Shown here piece by piece: positions 1-6,420 of a stretch of 15,516 nucleotides of DNA. Position 1 is the first letter of the stretch, and each line of letters begins with the position of its first letter. The notes beneath the pieces were generated by a model. The model saw nothing but the letters and a program-made list of their open reading frames with translations. It ran no database searches and had not been told where the DNA came from. The translations under genes and the position numbers were made by a program. Source of the DNA: JAMLGJ01 sp047972145. GTDB lineage: Bacteria; Actinomycetota; Acidimicrobiia; Acidimicrobiales; Microtrichaceae. The stretch is taken from assembly GCA_047972145.1 (NCBI GenBank), contig JBKEAI010000005.1:1-15516 (forward strand), read 5' to 3'.

Positions 1-1
1 G

Positions 2-402
2 GTTGCAGCGGATCCGATCGAAGGGGATCCGTCCGCCTCGCGACCCTTCATCGAGTACCTCACGGTCACCTTCGTCGACCTGTCCGATCCGAGTACGCCC
101 GAGATCAAAGAAAGGGTGCGAGTCGAGGGCCACCTGGTCGCCGCCCGTATGGTCGATGGTGAGGTTCGCATCGTCACTGGATCCAACCTCCAGGACCTCC
201 TGCTGGTGTATCCGAGCACTCCCAACGCTGTCTGCCGGACACGAGAGATTTCTCCTCCTGCGACAACACGGGGTGGCCCTCGGTGGAACGGGTCCTCGTC
301 GTGGATGGCCAACCGTGGCTCTACACCACCGAATCGCTCGAACGCATCGACTTCGCATCGGGCGCTTCGGTCACCGTCGTACCCCTGCGCCCCAACTACT
401 GA
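2..402 (+). pseudogene. 3' remnant of a secreted beta-propeller domain protein, frameshifted and internally deleted
   Basis: The frame open from base 2 reads a typical propeller blade: a run like TVTFVDLSDPSTP, then EGHLVAARMVDGEVRIVTGS and LLLVYPSTPNA (to about base 230). This matches my memory of the actinobacterial 'beta propeller domain' family, secreted proteins distantly related to WD40 repeats. From about base 241 the coding character moves to another frame, which reads CDNTGWPSVERVLVVDG, then LYTTESLERIDFASGASV, and stops with TGA at 400-402. That second part looks like the last blade of the same family. The blades normally between them, which I estimate at several hundred residues, are absent and the two halves are out of frame. 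I infer an internal deletion with frameshift. A sequencing or assembly error could explain the shift but not the missing blades. The 5' end lies outside the window. No function should be assumed for the product. Confidence 0.6.
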
Positions 403-443
403 ATTTCACGTACCAGGTGCCCTATTCCCCCGTTTCCCCGTTT

Positions 444-496
444 CCGTTCTGTGGTGCCAGGCGAGCCCCCCAGGCGCGTGTCGCACCACAGAACGG
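444..496. terminator. Large inverted repeat, possible terminator or repeat element
   Basis: CCGTTCTGTGGTGC (444-457) and GCACCACAGAACGG (483-496) form a perfect 14-bp stem around a 25-nt loop. The loop contains two copies of CCAGGCG. The hairpin lies between the propeller remnant (stop at 402) and the Nudix promoter (578). There is no U-tract on either side, so it is not a classical intrinsic terminator. A mobile REP- or MITE-like element is the alternative. Confidence 0.5.
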
Positions 497-577
497 GAGT
501 TGGGAACAGGGGTGGGGCCTGGGGTGGGGCATGCGGTGGCGACAGATGGCCGCTCCGGGAGGTTGGGGCGACGCCGG

Positions 578-592
578 TAGAATCTCCCGATG
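578..592 (+). promoter_or_regulatory. -10 box and leaderless start of the Nudix gene
   Basis: TAGAAT (578-583) is followed by six bases and then the ATG at 590. Six bases after a -10 hexamer is where transcription normally begins, so the mRNA should start at the ATG. No Shine-Dalgarno lies at usable distance; the nearest GGAGG is about 27 nt upstream. No clear -35 is visible. Confidence 0.55.
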
Positions 593-1528
593 GCCGAACC
601 GGGAACCACCGACGAGCCCCGCGGTGGGCCCCAGTTCATCCCCCGGCCAGCGGCGTGGAGGCCGGGCCGTGATGCCCCGTGGTCGACAGTCGTGGGCGAC
701 CACCCACCGGCACTCGATCTGGACGATGTGCGCCGGGTGTTCCCGCCCGACCGTCGAGGGATGCGGTCCCCCGTGGCGGATACCGGTGCGGCACCCTCCG
801 CGGTGCTGGTCGCGTTCTACATGGGTACCGGTGGGTCCGAACCGGTCCTCGGCGGCGGGTCCGGCGGCGAGGAACCTCTCGCGGATCCTCCGCCACACGG
901 CGATATGACCACCGGGAGTCTCCCGAGCGGGCAGGCCCTCGTTGGAGAGTCCCGCTCCGGCGAACGTCTCGCCGTCGAGCCCGGAGCGGAGGAGCTGTAC
1001 GTGATCCTCACCAGACGCTCTTGGGGGCTTCGCACCCATGCCGGTGAGGTGGCGTTCCCCGGTGGGCGGTGCGAGCTCGGTGAGTCGACCGCTGAGGCGG
1101 CGGTACGTGAAGCGTGGGAGGAAACGTCCCTCGATCCCGACTCGGTGGAGCTGCTCGGTGAGCTCGACCACCTGACCACCGTGACCAGGCGTGCCTACAT
1201 CGTGCCGCAGGTCGCGGTGCTCGCAGGGCGCCCTGAGTTGCGAGCCAACCCCGGGGAGGTGGACCGGGTGCTCATGGTGCCCGTGAGTGAGTTGCTCGAT
1301 CCGGAGATCTTCAGCGAGGAACAGTGGGGCGACGGTCCCCGCGGCCACCCCGTGTACTTCTTCGCGCTGCGCGGCGACACGATCTGGGGTGCGACCGCGG
1401 CGATGCTGCGCCAGTGTCTGTCACTGCTGGTCGGTGCTGATCCAGGACCACTCGAAGACCTCGACCCTGCACGGACGATGCCACCCGGTTACAGGGTGGA
1501 GGCCGACTACGAGGGCCGGGTCGTCTGA
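590..1528 (+). CDS. Nudix hydrolase, CoA pyrophosphatase (NudL/CoAse) type
   Basis: This 312-aa protein is a cytoplasmic Nudix pyrophosphohydrolase. The block before the Nudix box, TRRSWGLRTHAGEVAFPGG (141-159), resembles the LLTxRS...GEVAFPGG signature of the CoA-pyrophosphatase subfamily, which cleaves CoA and acyl-CoA to 3',5'-ADP and 4'-phosphopantetheine. The Nudix box spans 159-181, with G159, E165, RE173-174 and metal-binding EE177-178. The usual Gly after EEx is Ser180. The protein is longer than the roughly 200-250 aa usual for this family. The excess is an N-terminal extension (1-66) and a Gly/Ser/Pro-rich insertion (about 80-134) inside the fold, between the AVLVAFYMG strand and the ELYVILTRRS strand. 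The ATG start is supported by the -10 box just upstream. It stands alone and faces the membrane-protein gene convergently. The subfamily is likely; the true substrate is not proven by sequence. Confidence 0.8.
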   Translation: MAEPGTTDEPRGGPQFIPRPAAWRPGRDAPWSTVVGDHPPALDLDDVRRVFPPDRRGMRSPVADTGAAPSAVLVAFYMGTGGSEPVLGGGSGGEEPLADPPPHGDMTTGSLPSGQALVGESRSGERLAVEPGAEELYVILTRRSWGLRTHAGEVAFPGGRCELGESTAEAAVREAWEETSLDPDSVELLGELDHLTTVTRRAYIVPQVAVLAGRPELRANPGEVDRVLMVPVSELLDPEIFSEEQWGDGPRGHPVYFFALRGDTIWGATAAMLRQCLSLLVGADPGPLEDLDPARTMPPGYRVEADYEGRVV

Positions 1529-1634
1529 CGCGATAGCCGTGTCCGTACCGCGCTCACGTGAAGGCGGACGGACGGGCAAGTTGATCCACCACGCACTCGG
1601 GGATTTTCCAGGAACACCGAGAAATCCGGCCCTC

Positions 1635-1691
1635 ATGACTGATTCGTACGACGCGCCTTGGGTCCCCTATCCACGCTGGTCTTACGGGTGA
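1635..1691 (+). CDS. Possible 18-residue peptide ORF
   Basis: ATG 1635 to TGA 1691 encodes MTDSYDAPWVPYPRWSYG, rich in Tyr, Trp and Pro. It lies in the 227-bp gap between the convergent Nudix and membrane-protein genes, just after an imperfect GGATTTT/GAAATCC inverted repeat. No ribosome-binding site or -10 box is evident. It is as likely a relic of a longer gene or chance as a real peptide. Confidence 0.12.
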   Translation: MTDSYDAPWVPYPRWSYG

Positions 1692-1755
1692 TGGTCGGTT
1701 CCTGAGGCTACGGGTCTGTCAGTCCGACTGGCACGGCGTGGCGAGCCCGTTCGCG

Positions 1756-2256
1756 TCAGCCCTGGCCGTCTTCTTCGGGAACCGACGCGGTCGGTGGCGG
1801 TGTCGACGAGGTCGGAGGCTCCGTCGTCGGTGCCTCGGTGGTCGGCGCCTGCGTGGTCGGACGTTGTGTGGTCGGTGGACGCTGTGTGGTCGGGCGCTGT
1901 GTGGTCTCTGGCTCTGTCTGCACGGGCTCGATCGAAGATGACGACGAAGTCGTGGTGGTGTCGTCGGAGTTGCTGTTGCTGTTGTTCACGAACAGGAAGA
2001 TGATCACGATCACCGCCACCACGAGCAGTGTCCCGAGGATCCACGGCACCGGCGAGTTCTTGCCCTGGTCGCCGCCCTGGGGTGGGTACCCGCCTCCGGG
2101 CGGACCCTGCGGCGGATAGCCCTGTTGCTGTGGCGGATAGCCCTGTTGCTGTGGCGGGTAGCCCTGCTGGGGGGTCTGCCCACCTCCCTGCTGGGGAGTC
2201 TGCCCACCCGCGCCGGGCATCTGCTGGGTTGGATCCTCGGGGGGGACGTCGCTCAT
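1756..2256 (-). CDS. Single-pass membrane protein with Pro/Gln/Gly-rich N-terminus and Thr/Pro-rich C-terminus
   Basis: This 166-aa protein is of unknown function. Residues 1-65 are Pro/Gln/Gly-rich with QGYPPQQ repeats; the DNA repeats as 21-bp units at about 2111-2152 plus a third degenerate copy. Residues 70-90 (PWILGTLLVVAVIVIIFLFV) form one transmembrane helix. A short Asn/Ser stretch follows, then a Thr/Pro/Gln-rich tail (100-166) with TTQRP and APTTE repeats, typical of exported wall-spanning or O-glycosylated stalks. Topology with the N-terminus inside is inferred. No enzymatic motif is visible. The start at 2256 is chosen because MSDVPPED follows a -10 box with a 7-nt gap; longer in-frame starts would run through the palindrome and promoter. 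It is convergent with the Nudix gene and divergent from the decarboxylase. Similar low-complexity membrane proteins are common in actinomycetes and hard to assign. Confidence 0.75.
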   Translation of the reverse strand: MSDVPPEDPTQQMPGAGGQTPQQGGGQTPQQGYPPQQQGYPPQQQGYPPQGPPGGGYPPQGGDQGKNSPVPWILGTLLVVAVIVIIFLFVNNSNSNSDDTTTTSSSSSIEPVQTEPETTQRPTTQRPPTTQRPTTQAPTTEAPTTEPPTSSTPPPTASVPEEDGQG

Positions 2257-2269
2257 GGCCAAAACAGTA
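2254..2269 (-). promoter_or_regulatory. -10 box and leaderless start of the membrane-protein gene
   Basis: On the minus strand TACTGT (complement of 2264-2269) is followed by seven bases and the ATG at 2256. No Shine-Dalgarno is present. The expected -35 position (about 2286-2292) falls inside a 12-bp palindrome, so the promoter may be repressible. Confidence 0.5.
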
Positions 2270-2280
2270 GTAGTTCGCTC

Positions 2281-2292
2281 GCTTGCGCAAGC
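2281..2292. promoter_or_regulatory. 12-bp perfect palindrome, candidate operator
   Basis: GCTTGCGCAAGC is a perfect palindrome centred about 20 bp upstream of the -10 box of the minus-strand membrane-protein gene, overlapping its expected -35 region. It lies in the divergent gap before the decarboxylase. It could bind a dimeric regulator; no regulator gene is present in the window to pair with it. Confidence 0.35.
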
Positions 2293-2293
2293 G

Positions 2294-2327
2294 GCTATGA
2301 GGTCCCCCGTCGGCGCGGCCTCATAGC
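2294..2327. repeat. Inverted repeat in the divergent intergenic region
   Basis: GCTATGAGG (2294-2302) and CCTCATAGC (2319-2327) are perfect 9-bp complements around a 16-nt loop, directly next to the 12-bp palindrome. It could be a second operator or a hairpin in the leader of the decarboxylase transcript. Confidence 0.35.
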
Positions 2328-2422
2328 GACAGCCGGTTCGTTTCGGAGGCGCAGCCACCGCACGGAGTGCAACATGCGACTCGGCTGGACCTACTGCCGT
2401 GCGCACCATGTCGCGTTCGGCA

Positions 2423-2468
2423 CCGCCGTGCTGGGACCGCCGTGCTGGGACCGCTGTGCTGGACCGCC
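2423..2468 (+). repeat. 14-bp tandem repeat
   Basis: CCGCCGTGCTGGGA occurs twice in tandem (2423-2436, 2437-2450). A 13-bp degenerate copy CCGCTGTGCTGGA (2451-2463) and a partial fourth copy follow. It sits about 55 bp before the chosen decarboxylase start. Confidence 0.7.
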
Positions 2469-2521
2469 CCCGGTCGTCTATCCGAGCGTGTCACGGGGTG
2501 GGGGTGTGCAAGAGTTCACCG

Positions 2522-4141
2522 GTGGATCCACTTGTTGAACCAAGCGCGACCGTGGGCGGGGGGCGTCCGGGCGCGCTGTCGGCGGCCGGTGCGGTGGAGG
2601 CGTACAGGCGCTGGACTCCGGAGGCCACCGCAGCGGTCGTGGACTACCTCGAGGCGCTCGACGACCTGCCGGTGGGGCCATCGGTCGAACCGGGTTGGCT
2701 CCTCGAGCGCCTGCCTCTGGAACCGCCCAGCGACCCCGAGGGCCTCGATGCGGTGCTGTCCGACCTCGCCGAGGTGATCCGCCCTGCCCTCGTGCAATGG
2801 CAGGCACCGGGGTTCCACGGCTACTTTCCCGCCAACACCTCATGGCCGGCCGCGCTCGCCGACTTCGTTGCCGCGGGTCTGGGTCAACAGGGCATGGTGT
2901 GGGCGACTTCACCCGCGGCGACCGAGCTGGAGATGCGGATGCTCGACTGGGTGGCCGAGCTGGCGGGTCTGCCCGAGAAGTTCAGGCACTCTTCAAAGGG
3001 TCCAGGAGGAGGTGTGATCCAGGACTCCGCGTCGTCGGGCACGCTGGTGGCACTGCTCGCAGCGCGCGAGCGCGCCGGCGGTCGAGGGGAGCTCGCCCGC
3101 CAGGTCGTGTACCACTCCGAAGAGGCACATTCTTCGGTCATCAAGGGAGCGCGGATCGCGGGCTTCCTCGAGGAGCACATCCGGGCGGTCCCCACCGACG
3201 ACTCTCTTGCGATACGCCTCGACGCCCTCCGCTCGATGATCGAATCGGATCTGGCCGACGGTCTGGTTCCTGCTGCCGTGGTCGCGACGGTGGGAACGAC
3301 CTCCACGATGGCGGTCGACCCTGTTCCCGCGATGGTCACCCTGCTCGACGAGGTGTTCAGTACGCCTGGTCATCCAGGTGGCCCGACCAACTCCACCACG
3401 GCCGCAGTCACGGCAGCTGCCAACGTCGGGGAGAGCGTTGCCTCAGCGGGTGTCACCACCGCGGTGACAAGCAACACAGTCCCGGACGCGACGGCTCTTC
3501 GGCCCTGGTTGCACGTAGACGCCGCGATGGCCGGAGGAGCGACCATCTGCGAGGAGCACCGCGACCTGCTCGCGGGGATCGACCGGGTCGACAGCTACCT
3601 GTTCAACCCCCACAAGTGGTGGGGGATCACCTTCGACTGCACCACCATGTGGGTGGCCGACCGCACCTCGGTGCTCGGTGCCCTGTCGATCATGCCGCCC
3701 TATCTGCGCAACGAGGCGAGCGAGTCGGCTGGTGTCGTCGATTTCCGCGACTGGCAGGTGCCGCTGGGGCGGCGCTTCCGCTCGCTCAAGATCTGGTTCG
3801 TGCTGCGGGCGATCGGCGCCGGGGCGATCGCGGACATGGTCCGTCTGCACTGCCGTGAGGCCAGCTGGTTGGCCGAACAGGTCGAGGGTTCCGACATCTG
3901 GAACCTCGCCGCGCCGCCTCGACTCAACCTGGTGTGCGTCGCGCACCGCGATGGCGGCGAGGCGACCCGAAAGGCTGGTCTTGCGCTCAACGAATCCGGC
4001 AAGGCGCTGGTGACGCTCACCGAGGTCGACGGCAACAGCGTCCTGCGCCTCTCGGTCGGCAGCCCGTCGGTAACGCACACCGAAGTCGTCGCCCTGTGGG
4101 ACCTGCTCGCGTCCCACGTCCCCTCTCATCGCCGAACTTGA
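2522..4141 (+). CDS. PLP-dependent group II (aromatic-L-amino-acid type) decarboxylase
   Basis: A 539-aa cytoplasmic enzyme of the group II PLP decarboxylases (DOPA, tryptophan, tyrosine and phenylalanine decarboxylases), which convert amino acids to amines and CO2. The PLP-binding lysine is K365 in FNPHKWWGITFDC. D333 in HVDAA would pair with the pyridine nitrogen, and H203 in EEAHSSV would stack on the ring. The stretch DWQVPLGRRFRSLKIWFVLR (410-429) is very like animal and plant AADCs, so an aromatic substrate is likely; the exact one is not shown. A Thr/Ala/Val-rich insertion of about 50 residues (279-328) separates the conserved TSTMAVDPV and WLHVDAA segments. GTG 2522 was chosen because homology-like sequence begins shortly after. 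In-frame GTGs at 2498 and 2504 and an ATG at 2399 are possible, but the ATG would place the 14-bp tandem repeat inside the protein. It is convergent with guaB. Confidence 0.85.
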   Translation: MDPLVEPSATVGGGRPGALSAAGAVEAYRRWTPEATAAVVDYLEALDDLPVGPSVEPGWLLERLPLEPPSDPEGLDAVLSDLAEVIRPALVQWQAPGFHGYFPANTSWPAALADFVAAGLGQQGMVWATSPAATELEMRMLDWVAELAGLPEKFRHSSKGPGGGVIQDSASSGTLVALLAARERAGGRGELARQVVYHSEEAHSSVIKGARIAGFLEEHIRAVPTDDSLAIRLDALRSMIESDLADGLVPAAVVATVGTTSTMAVDPVPAMVTLLDEVFSTPGHPGGPTNSTTAAVTAAANVGESVASAGVTTAVTSNTVPDATALRPWLHVDAAMAGGATICEEHRDLLAGIDRVDSYLFNPHKWWGITFDCTTMWVADRTSVLGALSIMPPYLRNEASESAGVVDFRDWQVPLGRRFRSLKIWFVLRAIGAGAIADMVRLHCREASWLAEQVEGSDIWNLAAPPRLNLVCVAHRDGGEATRKAGLALNESGKALVTLTEVDGNSVLRLSVGSPSVTHTEVVALWDLLASHVPSHRRT

Positions 4142-4253
4142 AGGCCAGCGCTCACTGACCGGTCCGTTCCGTTCAAGTTCGCGAGGAGGGCTCCGCCGAC
4201 TGCGGAACTTGAACGAAAACGCGCGCTCAGTGGCGCGCGACGTTCAAGTTCGG
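4133..4253. repeat. Four copies of GTTCAAGTTC / GAACTTGAAC as nested inverted repeats
   Basis: The motif occurs as CGAACTTGAA (4133-4142, overlapping the decarboxylase stop), GTTCAAGTTC (4171-4180), GAACTTGAAC (4205-4214) and GTTCAAGTTC (4242-4251). Copies 2 and 3 pair as an 11-bp stem (4170-4180 with 4205-4215). Copies 1 and 4 pair as an outer 11-bp stem (4132-4142 with 4243-4253), with CACTG/CAGTG also complementary inside. The block fills the gap between two convergent genes and probably ends transcription from both sides. Confidence 0.65.
4216..4239 (-). terminator. Intrinsic terminator of guaB
   Basis: CGCGCGC (4220-4226) and GCGCGCG (4233-4239) form a 7-bp all-GC stem with the 6-nt loop TCAGTG. 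Read on the minus strand, the hairpin is followed directly by TTTT (complement of 4216-4219). It lies about 35 bp past the guaB stop, so it fits a Rho-independent terminator with a short U-tract. Confidence 0.6.
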
Positions 4254-4274
4254 TGGGGCGGGTCCAGCTGGACG

Positions 4275-5816
4275 CTACATCCAGTAGTTGGGGGCTTCCT
4301 TGGTGATCTGGATGTCGTGGGGGTGTGCCTCCCGGAGGCCCGCGGGCGACATGCGCACGAACCGGGCGTCGTGCTGAAGCGCCGCGATGTCGTGGGCGCC
4401 GCAGTAGCCCATCGCGGAGCGAAGTCCACCTGCGAGTTGGTAGAGGATCTTGGCGGCTTTGCCCTTGTAGGGCACCCGCCCCTCGATGCCTTCGGGGACC
4501 ACCTTGTCGGTGGATTCGACGTCGTCCTGGAAGTAGCGGTCCTTGGAGAACGAGCGGTCACTCATCGCCCCGAGGCTGCCCATGCCCCGGTACGCCTTGT
4601 ATCGCTCGCCCTGGCTCAGCACGATCTCCCCAGGGGTCTCGTCCACCCCCGCGAGAAGCGAACCGAGCATCACCACGTCGGCACCGGCACCTATCGCCTT
4701 GGCGATATCGCCCGAGAAGCGCACGCCACCATCGGCGATCACCCGGGTCTTGTGGTCGGCCAGCGCGGCGGCGCACTCGGAAACAGCGCTCAGCTGGGGA
4801 ACTCCGACCCCGGCCACGATCCGGGTGGTGCAGATCGACCCTGGCCCCACGCCGACCTTCACCGCATCGGCTCCGGCCTCCGCGAGGGCCAACGCGGCCT
4901 CGCCGGTGGCGATGTTGCCGGCCACGACCACGACGTCGAGTGCTCCCTTGATCTTGCGGACCACCTCGATCACCCCTGCGGAGTGGCCGTGCGCGGTGTC
5001 GACCACGAGCACGTCCACTCCGGCATCGACCAGTGCTTCCGCCCGTTCGTACGCATCGTCACCCACACCGACCGCCGCCGCGCAGCGCAAGCGGCCCTGG
5101 GAGTCCTTGGTGGCGTTGGGGTACTGGATCTTCTTGTTGATGTCCTTGACCGTGATGAGCCCCGTGATGTGGCCCTCGCTGTCGACCACAGGGAGCTTCT
5201 CGATCCGGTGGCGCCCGAGGATCTCCTGTGCTTCCTCCAACGTCGTGCCCTCGTGGGTGGTGACGAGCCCCTCACTGGTCATCACCTCGCGGATCGGGCG
5301 GCGGGGATCGTTCTCGAAGCGCAGGTCGCGGTTGGTGAGGATCCCCACGAGCTTGTTGTCGTCATCCACGATCGGCACTCCCGAGATCCGAAAGCGCGCC
5401 ATCAGGTCCTCGGCTGCCTGCACGAGGTCGTCAGGGCCGAGGGTGACCGGGTCGACGATCATGCCCGACTCCGAGCGCTTCACCTTGTCGACCTCGTCGC
5501 GCTGGTCCTGCACCGACAGGTTGCGGTGGATCACCCCGAGGCCACCCTCGCGGGCCATCGCGATCGCGAGGCGTGCCTCTGTGACCGTGTCCATCGCGGC
5601 GGAAACGAGCGGGATCTCGAGGCGGATCCCATCCGCGATCGTGGTGCTGGTGTCCACCTCTGCGGGCACCACATCGGAGGCCGACGGCACGAGGCACACG
5701 TCGTCGAAGGTGAGACCGACGGTCCCGAAGCGGTCGATCCCCGGCTGCGATCCGCCACCCTCGGTGTCGCTACGGGGTCGGAATGCCTGGTCGAGATCGT
5801 TGGGGAGGGGCGCCAT
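4275..5816 (-). CDS. guaB: IMP dehydrogenase GuaB
   Basis: This 513-aa cytoplasmic enzyme oxidises IMP to XMP with NAD+, the committed step of GMP synthesis. A (beta/alpha)8 barrel is interrupted by a pair of CBS domains (about 118-235). The catalytic cysteine is C329 in GVGPGSICTTRIVAGVG. Other family marks are GLTFDDVCLVPS (34-45), ADGGVRFSGDIAKA (361-374), YRGMGSLGAM (409-418), and the flap with the Arg-Tyr pair R427-Y428 in KDRYFQ followed by VPEGIEGRVPYKG. An N-terminal extension of about 30 residues precedes the GLTFDDV core. ATG 5816 is chosen because a -10 box sits six bases upstream; an in-frame start at 5915 would add an unconserved Arg/Pro-rich stretch and cross the promoter. All key residues are present, so activity is expected. 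It is transcribed away from guaB3-guaA. Confidence 0.97.
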   Translation of the reverse strand: MAPLPNDLDQAFRPRSDTEGGGSQPGIDRFGTVGLTFDDVCLVPSASDVVPAEVDTSTTIADGIRLEIPLVSAAMDTVTEARLAIAMAREGGLGVIHRNLSVQDQRDEVDKVKRSESGMIVDPVTLGPDDLVQAAEDLMARFRISGVPIVDDDNKLVGILTNRDLRFENDPRRPIREVMTSEGLVTTHEGTTLEEAQEILGRHRIEKLPVVDSEGHITGLITVKDINKKIQYPNATKDSQGRLRCAAAVGVGDDAYERAEALVDAGVDVLVVDTAHGHSAGVIEVVRKIKGALDVVVVAGNIATGEAALALAEAGADAVKVGVGPGSICTTRIVAGVGVPQLSAVSECAAALADHKTRVIADGGVRFSGDIAKAIGAGADVVMLGSLLAGVDETPGEIVLSQGERYKAYRGMGSLGAMSDRSFSKDRYFQDDVESTDKVVPEGIEGRVPYKGKAAKILYQLAGGLRSAMGYCGAHDIAALQHDARFVRMSPAGLREAHPHDIQITKEAPNYWM

Positions 5817-5851
5817 CACTCGATGGTAGTGCGCGAGGTCCTGGCGGTCAC
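5814..5851 (-). promoter_or_regulatory. guaB promoter with leaderless start
   Basis: On the minus strand the order is GTGACC (complement of 5846-5851), a 17-bp spacer, TACCAT (complement of 5823-5828), six bases, then the guaB ATG at 5816. Spacing and both hexamers fit a housekeeping sigma-70-type promoter whose transcript begins at the start codon. It is the best -35/-10 pair in the window. Confidence 0.6.
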
Positions 5852-5927
5852 GACCCGCCGCTGGTTCACTGCGGGCAGGTCGCGTTCGCCCCGGCCCGCC
5901 CGGCGACCGTCTCACTGGGATCCGGCC

Positions 5928-6244
5928 ATGGGTGAGTCTGTTCGAAGCGGTTCACCCGGCCGCAACGACCCGGTGCTCCAGCAGTCCTGCTCTACCTGGG
6001 TAGTGCCCTCACAGCGGCCGGGGCACCGGTCAACGAGATCGAAGCAGACCTGGCGCGTGTGGCGGAACGTCACGGTGCACCGGATGCACGCTTCGCGGTG
6101 GTCCCGACCTTCATCGTGTGGTCGATGGGCCCCGACGCGCCGGCCACGCTCGAGCCCACGCACCAACTCGGTGGGATCCTGCGGCCCGACCAGATCTCAG
6201 AGGTCTACGGAGTCCTGAAGCTGGCCAGGACGGGCTCCATGTCG
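5928..6244 (+). pseudogene. Truncated, frameshifted ThrE-type (threonine/serine exporter) N-terminal fragment
   Basis: ATG 5928 begins MGESVRSGSPGRNDPVLQQ in one frame. From base 5987 the coding sense continues one frame over as LLYLGSALTAAGAPVNEIEA, then DLARVAERHGAPDARF, VVPTFIVWSMG and ISEVYGVLKLARTGSMS. This is the pattern of the cytoplasmic N-terminal domain of ThrE-like exporters (formerly DUF1212). One missing T near 5985 (TC for TTC) would restore a continuous ...VLQQFLLYLGSAL... reading. After about 6241 the similarity ends, with no transmembrane half. The frame then runs to a stop at 6470-6472, across sequence that is antisense to a second transporter remnant. It is therefore frameshifted and lacks its membrane domain. 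Assignment rests on pattern recall. The ATG has no evident -10 box or ribosome-binding site. Confidence 0.55.
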
Positions 6245-6420
6245 GGGTTGGTCCCCTCGGTGACCCAGCGGTACACCCCACCGTCCCAACCCGATGCCAA
6301 CTCCGCAGACACGAGCGATGTCGGAATCAGGAACACGATCGCCGGCAGTGCATGTTCCTGGAACCGAGGTGAATTCAGAGGAGCTGATCTCTTCCCGGTT
6401 GGTGTACCCGGTGGACAAGA
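6205..6420 (-). pseudogene. Truncated fragment of an APC-superfamily (glutamate/GABA-antiporter-like) amino-acid permease
   Basis: Read on the minus strand from 6360, the frame gives QEHALPAIVFLIPTS, then LVSAELASGW and GGVYRWVTEG. This resembles the early transmembrane signature of AGT/APC permeases (...FLIPxALVSAELATGWP..GGVYxWV.EAFG). The residues usually found between GW and GGVY seem shortened to one Asp. The frame is bounded by a TGA (6421-6423) upstream and a TAG (6205-6207) downstream and has no convincing start codon. Recognisable homology covers only about 6256-6360, some 35 residues, so the rest of the transporter is missing. It lies antisense to the tail of the ThrE-like fragment. 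Confidence 0.5.

Noticed and set aside
3..908. Long plus-strand open frame of 301 codons at the window start
   Set aside because: Its translation is Arg/Ser/Pro-rich without domain character. The real frames are the propeller remnant (2-402) and the Nudix gene (590-1528).
4209..6218. 669-codon plus-strand frame opposite guaB
   Set aside because: It is the antisense of guaB, rich in His/Asp/Val/Arg as expected for a shadow frame in high-GC DNA.
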